A stretch of DNA of 5,509 nt from Caldilineaceae bacterium (GTDB lineage: Bacteria; Chloroflexota; Anaerolineae; Caldilineales; Caldilineaceae). The number at the start of each line of letters is the position of its first letter. Within the stretch, counting starts at the first letter, position 1. The notes beneath the pieces were generated by a model. That model was given only the letters and a program-made list of their open reading frames with translations. It was not told the DNA's origin and ran no database searches. Positions 1-5,509 of this stretch are shown here, piece by piece. The stretch spans positions 1 to 5,509 of the forward strand of contig JAAUPU010000263.1 of NCBI GenBank assembly GCA_012032975.1, written 5' to 3'. Made by a program: the position numbers and the translations under genes.

Positions 1-2
1 TC

Positions 3-836
3 GCCTCCCCAAGGTGCGGGCGAGAGAGTCCCGAAGTGGTACGCAGAAAGGTGGAGCAAACAACCGGTGCACATCTCGGCGGTGTGCGCGTCTACAAGGA
101 CGAGCAGGCAGAGAAGCTCAGCGACCGTCTGCACGCTGATGCCTTTACCCACGGCAACAAGATCTTCTTGGGCAAAGGCCAGTCCAAGCACGACATTCAG
201 TTGATGGCCCATGAACTGGCGCACACGGTGCAACAAGGCATGGCAGGGCACGGGACGATTGGGGCGATGGGGTCTCCTGTAAACGGCAGCCCCTCTAGCT
301 CCGCTGCGGGCAAGGTAATCCAGCGCAAGACGAAAAATCTCAAGATTGATAAACGGCTGCGCGAGAAATATAGCGGCGGCAGGCTCAACCCGATGTTGGC
401 AGAACTTCGTCAGCTAATCGACGAATACAATGCCATTCCGCTGGACGACACCGAGTATCTTGGGCAACTCGACCTGCTGCGGTCGATCCGAAACCGTGCC
501 TTCCAGATCCGTAATATTGTTGATACATGGGGCTTTATGGCCAAGGGTAAAAGCCTGCGCAGCCTTGGCGGCCCATTCCGTCGTCGCTACAACCTGCTGA
601 TCCGCAACCTGACGATGCTGGCCGGCAACGTGCCGGACGACCACAAGAACCCTCCCAAATGGTCGATCGTGCCAAAGGAGATGAATCTTGTTCTGGACCA
701 GGCGATTCAGGCGCAGCAGATAGGCAGAGAAGCCCGGCGCCAAGAATTGACGCTGGATGTCGCTCAGTTCGAGCAGGAAGAACTGACACTGGACCCCGCC
801 GCACTCGGTCTGGGCACTGACAACTTTGACGAGTGA
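3..836 (+). CDS. DUF4157 (eCIS core domain) protein with unknown C-terminal domain, 5' partial
   Basis: The frame is open to the left edge. A GTG at 36 is a possible start with a weak GAGAG-rich stretch before it, but the upstream residues (GRESPEV) fit the usual beginning of DUF4157, so I think the gene starts outside the window. Counting from that GTG (266 aa), DUF4157 spans about residues 1-68: GxxLxGVRVYKD (11-22), ADAFTHGNKIFLGKG (34-48) and the metallopeptidase-like HELAH (59-63) followed by TVQQ. A Gly/Ser/Pro linker (68-92) leads to VIQRK (94-98), a motif I recall as common after this domain. Residues 104-235 are charged and probably helical, and I do not recognise them. The tail is acidic and repeats ELTLD at 237-241 and 249-253. 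DUF4157 is known to be associated with extracellular contractile injection systems and polymorphic-toxin-like proteins; that this one is a cargo or effector is inference. No tail-sheath or baseplate gene is visible here. No signal peptide can be judged because the N-terminus is missing. Confidence 0.85.
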   Translation, partial: ASPRCGRESPEVVRRKVEQTTGAHLGGVRVYKDEQAEKLSDRLHADAFTHGNKIFLGKGQSKHDIQLMAHELAHTVQQGMAGHGTIGAMGSPVNGSPSSSAAGKVIQRKTKNLKIDKRLREKYSGGRLNPMLAELRQLIDEYNAIPLDDTEYLGQLDLLRSIRNRAFQIRNIVDTWGFMAKGKSLRSLGGPFRRRYNLLIRNLTMLAGNVPDDHKNPPKWSIVPKEMNLVLDQAIQAQQIGREARRQELTLDVAQFEQEELTLDPAALGLGTDNFDE

Positions 837-848
837 GGAAGAAACAAA

Positions 849-886
849 GCGTAGATCTGCGTCGATACGGCTGAACGTGTCTACGC
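849..886. repeat. Inverted repeat, 7-bp arms, downstream of the DUF4157 gene
   Basis: GCGTAGA (849-855) pairs with TCTACGC (880-886) around a 24-base loop. It begins 12 bases after the stop codon. The short stem, long loop and absence of a following T-run make it a weak terminator candidate, and it could be chance. Confidence 0.3.
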
Positions 887-953
887 GTCTCACTTGAAAA
901 GAAAGACAGCGCACGACCTCTCACCCGCTGCAAACACAGCTTCGATCCACAAC

Positions 954-991
954 GACGCGGCCTCATCTGCAAATCTCCACGAGGCCGCGTC
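954..991. repeat. Inverted repeat, perfect 11-bp GC-rich arms
   Basis: GACGCGGCCTC (954-964) is perfectly complementary to GAGGCCGCGTC (981-991) around a 16-base loop. The stem is strong, but no T-run follows on either strand. It could be a factor-assisted terminator, an RNA-stabilising hairpin at the 3' end of the DUF4157 transcript, or a protein-binding palindrome. Confidence 0.5.
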
Positions 992-1037
992 TCCGTGACC
1001 CTCTCGCGGATCGCTAACTCCCATCCAGAGAGGTTCT

Positions 1038-1079
1038 TATCCACAGATGTCACGAAAGAATCTTTGACATCTGTGGATA
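1038..1079. repeat. Inverted repeat, perfect 15-bp arms with DnaA-box-like ends
   Basis: TATCCACAGATGTCA (1038-1052) and TGACATCTGTGGATA (1065-1079) are exact reverse complements around a 12-base loop. This is the strongest palindrome in the window and lies in a non-coding gap, so it is unlikely to be a codon artefact. It lacks a T-tract. A bidirectional terminator or hairpin is possible. The arms also contain TTATCCACA (1037-1045) and, inverted, GTATCCACA (1072-1080); the first matches the classical DnaA box exactly and the second has one mismatch. Confidence 0.6.
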
Positions 1080-1131
1080 CTCTTTGGATTGCAAACACCC
1101 ACCTCCCAACACGCCGTCGATCCGGTTCTCT

Positions 1132-1160
1132 TTGCCGCTGCATTGGGGCAATGCTATACT
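1132..1160 (+). promoter_or_regulatory. Sigma-70-type promoter for the epimerase-mltG unit
   Basis: TTGCCG (1132-1137, 4 of 6 to TTGACA) is separated by 17 bases from TATACT (1155-1160, 5 of 6 to TATAAT). A TG at 1152-1153 one base before the hexamer makes an extended -10. Transcription would start near 1167, giving a leader of about 60 bases before the epimerase ATG at 1229. The placement between the palindromes and the gene agrees with this. It is a sequence match only. Confidence 0.55.
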
Positions 1161-1228
1161 GACGCTCCGAATTTTGGCTGCGGGCGCGGGGTCATGTTCC
1201 TCGCCGAATTCACAGGAATCGTGTTCGA

Positions 1229-2212
1229 ATGCAGGTTCTGATTACCGGCGGTGCAGGTTTTATCGGCGCACATTTGGCTAATGCACTCCACACGCGTGGC
1301 CATTATGTGCGGGTGTTGGACGACCTGAGCAGCGGCGATCCAGGGGAATTGCTGCCCGGCATCAACTTCAACCGCGGCGACGTAGTCGATCTGCCCAAGC
1401 TCTGGTCGGTGCTCAAGGGTGTGGACGTCGTCTATCATCTGGCGGCGCGGGTGAGCGTGCCCGCCTCGATCCTCTATCCACGCGAGTACAACGCGGTCAA
1501 CGTGGGCGGAACCGTGACGCTCCTGGAGGCGTGTCGCGATGTGGGGGTCAAGCGGGTCATCCTGGCCAGCAGCGCCACGGTATACGGCGACCACGACCGC
1601 CAGCCGGTGTCCGAGGAGATGCACCCCAGACCCGCCGCGCCCTATGCCGTCAGCAAGCTGGCCGCCGAACAATATCTCTTCAACATGGGCCGGCTGATCG
1701 GTTTTGAGACGGTGGCGCTGCGTATTTTCAACGCCTATGGACCGGGCCAGCCGTTGCCGCCCGCACACCCGCCGGTGATTCCCCAGTTCTTCCAGCAGAT
1801 ACTCGGTCGAGGCTCTGTGGTCATCTTTGGCGATGGCAGCCAGACCCGCGATTTTGTCTTCGTCGATGATGTAGTCGAGGCATTGGTCAGCGCCGCATCG
1901 GCAAACGGGGTGGACCAGCAGATCATCAATATTGGCAGCGGCGTCGAGGTCTCTATCAACGACCTGGTCGCCCAGATCGCTGAAACTGTGGGCATGGAAG
2001 CCGATCTGCTCTACGTGACCGAGGAATCAGGCGGCATCGCACGGCTGGTGGCCGACTGCACCAAATCGGAAAAGTTGCTCCGTTGCCGTCCACAAGTCAC
2101 CCTGGCCGCAGGTTTGCAGAGGACGTTTTCGGAGGATCCCCAGTTCGCTCGGACCCCAGCCATGAATGGGTATCCATACCCCACCACGAGCCGTCACGGG
2201 AGATCCTTGTGA
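1229..2212 (+). CDS. NAD-dependent epimerase/dehydratase (extended SDR, GalE-like)
   Basis: This 327-aa protein is a nucleotide-sugar epimerase or dehydratase of the extended short-chain dehydrogenase family, predicted to be cytosolic. The Rossmann motif TGGAGFIG is at residues 6-13, the acidic NAD-selecting end of strand 2 is LDD at 30-32, and HLAA is at 70-73. The catalytic region has SSATVYG (114-120) and YAVSK (139-143, YxxxK). [10 protein letters not shown] and the substrate-domain motif [16 protein letters not shown] follow. All key residues are intact and the length is usual. The final 25 residues or so are poorly family-like. The ATG at 1229 is favoured because it opens directly into the Rossmann strand (MQVLITGG) and has AGGAA at 1214-1218. 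The stop overlaps the mltG start by four bases. The substrate cannot be read from the sequence: UDP-glucose/galactose, UDP-GlcNAc or a uronate are all possible. A role in surface polysaccharide precursor synthesis is inferred. Confidence 0.9.
   Translation: MQVLITGGAGFIGAHLANALHTRGHYVRVLDDLSSGDPGELLPGINFNRGDVVDLPKLWSVLKGVDVVYHLAARVSVPASILYPREYNAVNVGGTVTLLEACRDVGVKRVILASSATVYGDHDRQPVSEEMHPRPAAPYAVSKLAAEQYLFNMGRLIGFETVALRIFNAYGPGQPLPPAHPPVIPQFFQQILGRGSVVIFGDGSQTRDFVFVDDVVEALVSAASANGVDQQIINIGSGVEVSINDLVAQIAETVGMEADLLYVTEESGGIARLVADCTKSEKLLRCRPQVTLAAGLQRTFSEDPQFARTPAMNGYPYPTTSRHGRSL
2198..2202 (+). promoter_or_regulatory. Ribosome binding site that fixes the mltG start
   Basis: GGGAG lies inside the 3' end of the epimerase gene, six bases before a GTG at 2209. 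The protein from this GTG begins with a clean lipoprotein signal peptide. An earlier in-frame ATG at 2083 would add 42 residues without any domain and would bury the signal peptide. I therefore take 2209 as the start. Confidence 0.65.
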
Positions 2213-3333
2213 AGCCATCCATCGCCCGCTGGGGTCTGCTCCTGTCTGTCTGTCTCCTGTTGTTTGCGCTGGCCGCGTGTAGCCGCGGCGGCGAGCGTGT
2301 GCTGGAAGGCTATCTCAACGCCAACCTCGACCAGCTCGACCGACCGACCAGCGTGGATAGCCGTCCCGTCCGCTTCGAGGTTGCGCCGGGCACGCCCGCC
2401 CGCACCATCGGCCAGCAGCTACAACAGGCGGGCCTGATCCGCGATGAACTGCTCTTCGAGGCGTATGTGCGGGTCAATGGGTTGGGCGCTCGGCTGGAGG
2501 CAGGCCAGTTTTTGCTTGACCCATCCATGACAATGGTCGAGATCGTGGACGAACTTCAAAACGCCCAAGCGGACAGCCTCACGGTCACAATTCCAGAGGG
2601 GTGGCGTGTCGAGCAGATCGCTGACTACCTGGAGCAAGGCGCCGTCTTCGCCGATTTCCCAGAGCAAGGCGACGAATACTTGCGCCTGGTCTCCACGGCG
2701 GATTTGACCGGACTGGACGCGAGCCGCTACGCTTTTTTGAACGAGCGACCGGCCGGCAGTTCGCTGGAAGGATATCTCTTTCCAGACACCTATGAGGTGC
2801 CCGCCCAGGCGCTCTTGGCAGCCGACGTTGTGGGTCGGCAGCTGGACATCTTTACCCAGCGGGTCTTGCCCCTCTACAACGCGGCATTGGAGGCCGGCGA
2901 AACCGAGTTGGACCTGCATACCGTGCTGACGGTGGCCAGCATTGTCGAGCGTGAAGCCGTGGTGCCAGAGGAGCGCCCGACGATCGCCGGCGTCTACCTC
3001 AACCGGCTGGCGCTTGGCATGAGACTGGAGGCGGACCCAACCGTCCAGTATGCGATGGGCTATCAACCCCAGAGCGGACAATGGTGGAAGACGCCGGTCT
3101 TTTTGGAAGAATACAGCAACGTCATCAGCCCCTACAACACCTACCTCAACGATGGACTGCCACCCGGTCCGATCGCCAGCCCCGGCCTAAGCAGCATCCA
3201 GGCCGTGCTGACGCCTGAAGCCCACGATTACCTCTATTTCGTCGCCCTGCCAGACGAAAGTGGCGCCCACGTCTTTGCCCGCACCTTCGAAGAACACTCC
3301 CAGAATGTGCGCCGCTACCTCCAAGGCGGATAG
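2209..3333 (+). CDS. mltG: Endolytic murein transglycosylase MltG (YceG family), lipoprotein form
   Basis: MltG cuts nascent glycan strands of peptidoglycan at the outer membrane face and is thought to end strand elongation. From the GTG start the protein has 374 residues, a usual length. Residues 1-24 form a lipoprotein signal: K2 and R7, a hydrophobic run from W8, then the lipobox LAAC with Cys24 as predicted lipid anchor. A LysM-like region follows at about 55-103 ([17 protein letters not shown]...). The YceG catalytic domain contains EGYLFPDTY (about 187-195), the signature ASIVERE (243-249) with predicted catalytic Glu247, [19 protein letters not shown], and the C-terminal [18 protein letters not shown]. 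All expected motifs are present. The start overlaps the epimerase stop as GTGA, suggesting translational coupling. The lipobox is unusual relative to the single membrane helix of the E. coli enzyme. Identification is firm; the lipid anchor is predicted. Confidence 0.92.
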   Translation: MKPSIARWGLLLSVCLLLFALAACSRGGERVLEGYLNANLDQLDRPTSVDSRPVRFEVAPGTPARTIGQQLQQAGLIRDELLFEAYVRVNGLGARLEAGQFLLDPSMTMVEIVDELQNAQADSLTVTIPEGWRVEQIADYLEQGAVFADFPEQGDEYLRLVSTADLTGLDASRYAFLNERPAGSSLEGYLFPDTYEVPAQALLAADVVGRQLDIFTQRVLPLYNAALEAGETELDLHTVLTVASIVEREAVVPEERPTIAGVYLNRLALGMRLEADPTVQYAMGYQPQSGQWWKTPVFLEEYSNVISPYNTYLNDGLPPGPIASPGLSSIQAVLTPEAHDYLYFVALPDESGAHVFARTFEEHSQNVRRYLQGG

Positions 3334-3336
3334 ACG

Positions 3337-3353
3337 TGGGACAAGCGGTCCCA
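3337..3353. repeat. Small inverted repeat between mltG and the transporter gene
   Basis: TGGGAC (3337-3342) pairs with GTCCCA (3348-3353) around a 5-base loop, just after the mltG stop. There is no T-run, so it is not a clear terminator. It may only reduce read-through in the 60-base gap. Chance is possible. Confidence 0.3.
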
Positions 3354-3393
3354 GCCATCCATCCACCAGCTAGAATCAGAGAGCATCCCATAT

Positions 3394-5509
3394 ATGGCGA
3401 CCCAACCTAAAGTGTCGCGTACAGGCATTGGCGCGAGCAAGGGGCGATTTGGCACCTTCGCCGGCGTCTTCACACCCAATGTATTGACCATTCTCGGCCT
3501 CATCCTCTTCCTGCGCACTGGCTGGGTGGTGGGGCAAGCGGGTCTGGTTGGGGCGCTCGTGATCGTGCTGCTCTCCAACATCATCACCCTGCTCACCGGG
3601 CTTTCGTTGTCGGCCATCGCCACGAGCATGCGGGTGCGCACCGGCGGAAACTACTACATGATCTCCCGCTCGCTGGGTCTGGAGATCGGCGGTGCGATTG
3701 GCATCCCGCTCTATCTCTCCCAGGCGATCTCGGTCGCCTTTTACATCATCGGCTTTACCGAAGCGCTGCTCTCCGTCCCCTTCTTTCAGGGCTTCGACCC
3801 GCGCATGATCTCCACCGCCCTGGTGCTTGGCTTTGGCCTGATCGCGTACATCGGCGCGGACTTTGCCCTCAAAATCCAGTACATCGTTTTGGCCGCGCTC
3901 GGCGCTGCGTTGGTCTCCTTTTTTGCCGGCGGCTGGGACAGCTTCATTCCTCCAACCTTGACCCCAGAGTATTCAGAAGGCGTCTCCTTCTGGATCGTCT
4001 TTGCGGTCTTTTTCCCGGCTGTCACGGGCATCACCGTGGGGGCGAGCATGTCCGGCGACCTCAAGGATCCGGGCAAAAGCATTCCGCTGGGAACCATGGC
4101 CTCGATCCTGGTCACGGCGATCATCTACATCGCCACCGTGATCTGGCTTTCGCTCCACGCCACGCCGGCCGAGTTGGTCAGCAACAATCTGATCATGGAG
4201 GATATTGCCGCCTGGCCAATCCTGATCCTGATCGGCGTCTGGGCAGCCACCCTTTCCTCGGCGTTGGGCAGCGTGATCGCAGCGCCCCGGGTGCTTCAGG
4301 CGCTGTCGCTGGACCGGGTGGTGCCGCGTTGGTTTGGCAAGCAACTGGGGAGTCGCACCGAGCCGCGCGCGGCAGTGCTCGCCACCGTGGTGATCGCATT
4401 GGTTGTGATCTGGTCCGGCGATCTCAACTTTGTGGCGCCGGTGATCAGCATGTTCTTTCTCAACACCTACGGCATGACCAACCTCGCGGCGGGCATCGAA
4501 AAGCTGGTGGGCAACCCCAGCTATCGCCCTCGGTTCAACATCCACTGGAGCGTCTCCATGTTGGGCGCGTTCGGCTGCTATGGCGCCATGTTCCTGATCA
4601 ACGCGCCGGCCACCATCCTTGCCATCGTCATCAGCTATGGCATCTACTTCAATTTGGAACGACGGTCGCTGACCCGCACTTGGGGCGATGTGCGCAGCGG
4701 CATCTGGTTTGCGTTGGCCCGGCTTTCGCTGCTGCGTCTGGAGTCGCAGCGCTATCACGCCAAGAACTGGCGACCGAACATCCTGGTCTTTACCGGTCAG
4801 CCCCACAACCGCCAGGAGCTGGTGCGCATGGCCGACTGGCTGAGCAGCGGCAAGGGCATCGTCACCTTTGTCCAGCTTCTGGTGGGCGAATTCGACCAGT
4901 TGAAGGGGCCGCGGCTGCGCCAGGCCGCCCGCCGCCACATTCGCAGCTATATTCTGGAGCGCGACATGATGGCCTTTGCCGAGGCGGATGTGGTCAGGGA
5001 TTTCTTCGAGGGGGCGTTGACCATCATCCAGGCCCACGGCGTCGGCGGATTGGAGCCAAACTCTGTGCTGTTGGGGTGGAGCAGGCAATCGCAGGGTCGC
5101 ACCGCGCAGATCAAGCTGATGCGGAAATCCGCGGCCCTGGGCAAGTCGGTCTTCTTTCTGCACATGGACGAAGAACAACAGTTTGGGCGGCAACAGGTGA
5201 TCAACGTCTGGTGGCGCGGGCGCGGCGGCAACGCAGATCTCATGCTGCTGATTGCGCATCTGATCGGCCAGAACCGCACCTGGGGAAATGTGAAGATTCG
5301 GCTGTTGCGCATCATCGAACACGAAGATGGCAGGGAGCAAACACTGGAACATATGCGCACGACGCTCGATGAGGTGCGCGTGCTGGACCGAAGCCATTGT
5401 GATCGTGCCCGAAGGCTCGCACGACACGACCGAAGCCATCTTGAGCGCTGGAGCCAGGATGCCGACCTGACCATGCTCGGTCTGATGCTGCCCGAAGATT
5501 TGGACGAAG
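3394..5509 (+). CDS. SLC12-type cation-chloride cotransporter-like permease, 3' partial
   Basis: The frame is open to the window end (705 codons visible). This inner-membrane protein belongs to the SLC12 branch of the APC superfamily. The core, about residues 20-420, has family signatures: PNVLTILGLILFLRTGWVVGQAG (TM1; positions 28-50), GGNYYMISRSLGLEIGG (84-100), AFYIIGF (115-121), FAVFFPAVTGITVGASMSGDLKDP (203-226, TM6), and ATLSSALGSVIAAPRVLQAL (285-304, TM8). A cytosolic domain follows, with NWRPNILVFTGQP (458-470) and VINVWWRGRGGNADLMLLIAHL (602-623), as in animal NKCC tails. I recall Tyr117 and Ser288/Ser289 as equivalents of NKCC1 K+ and Na+ ligands; this is from memory. The ATG at 3394 has a weak GAGAG at 3379-3383 and starts a short polar N-terminus. 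It lies 60 bases after mltG and may be co-transcribed. The reading frame is disturbed near 5383-5451. The usual C-terminal end lies outside the window. Exact substrate is not determined. Confidence 0.9.
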   Translation, partial: MATQPKVSRTGIGASKGRFGTFAGVFTPNVLTILGLILFLRTGWVVGQAGLVGALVIVLLSNIITLLTGLSLSAIATSMRVRTGGNYYMISRSLGLEIGGAIGIPLYLSQAISVAFYIIGFTEALLSVPFFQGFDPRMISTALVLGFGLIAYIGADFALKIQYIVLAALGAALVSFFAGGWDSFIPPTLTPEYSEGVSFWIVFAVFFPAVTGITVGASMSGDLKDPGKSIPLGTMASILVTAIIYIATVIWLSLHATPAELVSNNLIMEDIAAWPILILIGVWAATLSSALGSVIAAPRVLQALSLDRVVPRWFGKQLGSRTEPRAAVLATVVIALVVIWSGDLNFVAPVISMFFLNTYGMTNLAAGIEKLVGNPSYRPRFNIHWSVSMLGAFGCYGAMFLINAPATILAIVISYGIYFNLERRSLTRTWGDVRSGIWFALARLSLLRLESQRYHAKNWRPNILVFTGQPHNRQELVRMADWLSSGKGIVTFVQLLVGEFDQLKGPRLRQAARRHIRSYILERDMMAFAEADVVRDFFEGALTIIQAHGVGGLEPNSVLLGWSRQSQGRTAQIKLMRKSAALGKSVFFLHMDEEQQFGRQQVINVWWRGRGGNADLMLLIAHLIGQNRTWGNVKIRLLRIIEHEDGREQTLEHMRTTLDEVRVLDRSHCDRARRLARHDRSHLERWSQDADLTMLGLMLPEDLDE
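5383..5451 (+). other. Probable pair of compensating frameshifts in the transporter gene
   Basis: In the main frame the protein changes abruptly after residue 663 into an Arg/His-rich stretch (LDRSHCDRARRLARHD, ending near ERW), then returns to family-like SQDADLTMLGLMLPE. The frame one base later (codons from 5387 to 5449) reads TEAIVIVPEGSHDTTEAIL, which looks like the expected strand-loop-helix leading into SQDADL. This fits one extra base near 5383-5390 and one missing base near 5447-5451. Both ends therefore stay in frame, and the gene stays open. It may be a sequencing or assembly error, or real paired mutations. Confidence 0.7.

Larger units (their letters stand above)
837..1228. other. 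Intergenic region with inverted repeats and a promoter
   Basis: About 390 bases separate the DUF4157 gene from the epimerase gene. I find no convincing gene in it on either strand. It contains three successive inverted repeats (849-886, 954-991, 1038-1079) and then a promoter at 1132-1160, and so probably holds the end of one transcription unit and the start of the next. A 15-codon ATG frame at 1194-1241 runs across the epimerase start. It has no visible support as a leader peptide. Confidence 0.7.

Noticed and set aside
1037..1080. Replication origin at the DnaA-box pair
   Set aside because: Only two boxes, no AT-rich unwinding region and no replication genes in the window. Retained only as a DnaA-box observation.
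535..1143. Minus-strand open frame of 202 codons over the DUF4157 end and the gap
   Set aside because: No motif, Arg/Cys/Ser-rich, antisense to a supported gene. The palindromes in the gap also explain nothing protein-coding.
1194..1241. Fifteen-codon leader-like ATG frame crossing the epimerase start
   Set aside because: No run of regulatory codons, no strong ribosome site and no attenuator hairpin. Frames of this size occur by chance.
2083..2208. ATG at 2083 as the mltG start
   Set aside because: It would add 42 residues overlapping the epimerase gene and place the lipoprotein signal internally. The GTG at 2209 has a Shine-Dalgarno and an immediate signal peptide.
3355..3367. Short CCATCCATCCACC tandem stretch after mltG
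   Set aside because: Too short to support as a functional repeat or as an attachment site.
4329..5372. Plus-strand open frame of 347 codons in another frame of the transporter gene
   Set aside because: Its composition (Arg, His, Gly, Ala rich) is that of an out-of-frame translation. The overlapping main frame has clear family motifs.
3973..5439. Long minus-strand open frame of 488 codons across the transporter gene
   Set aside because: It is rich in His, Gln, Asp and Arg with no recognisable motif and lies wholly antisense to a strongly supported SLC12-type frame. It is a GC-rich shadow.

Overview
This GC-rich window carries four protein genes, all on the + strand. They are the 3' part of a DUF4157 (eCIS-core-type) protein, an extended-SDR NAD-dependent sugar epimerase/dehydratase, a lipoprotein form of the endolytic murein transglycosylase MltG, and a large SLC12/cation-chloride-cotransporter-like permease that runs off the right edge. 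I saw no RNA genes, CRISPR arrays, insertion sequences or convincing minus-strand genes. The gene mix, the frequent GTG starts and the lipoprotein MltG suggest an environmental bacterium, possibly Chloroflexota. That placement is an impression from gene content and is weakly supported.

Layout: 3-836 is the DUF4157 protein, open at the left edge. It has an HELAH zinc-protease-like motif followed by an unrecognised charged helical C-terminal region. 837-1228 is a non-coding gap of about 390 bases. It holds three successive inverted repeats, the last a perfect 15-bp palindrome whose arms contain a consensus DnaA-box sequence and a near match, and then a good sigma-70-type promoter with an extended -10. 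1229-2212 is the epimerase. It overlaps mltG (2209-3333) by four bases (GTGA), so the two are probably translationally coupled and both cell-envelope related. After 60 bases comes the transporter (3394 to beyond 5509), probably in the same transcription unit.

The epimerase probably makes or modifies a nucleotide sugar for surface glycans, and MltG trims nascent peptidoglycan strands at the outer face of the membrane. The transporter has the twelve-helix core signatures and the cytosolic C-terminal domain of SLC12 proteins. Residues that I recall as K+ and Na+ ligands in NKCC1 appear to be retained.

The most unexpected observations are two. First, a compensating pair of frameshifts lies near the 3' end of the transporter (about 5383-5451), where the family-like sequence is found in another frame. 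Second, the DUF4157 protein has an unknown C-terminal module that could be an injection-system cargo or toxin domain. I did not find a complete new multi-gene system in this window.
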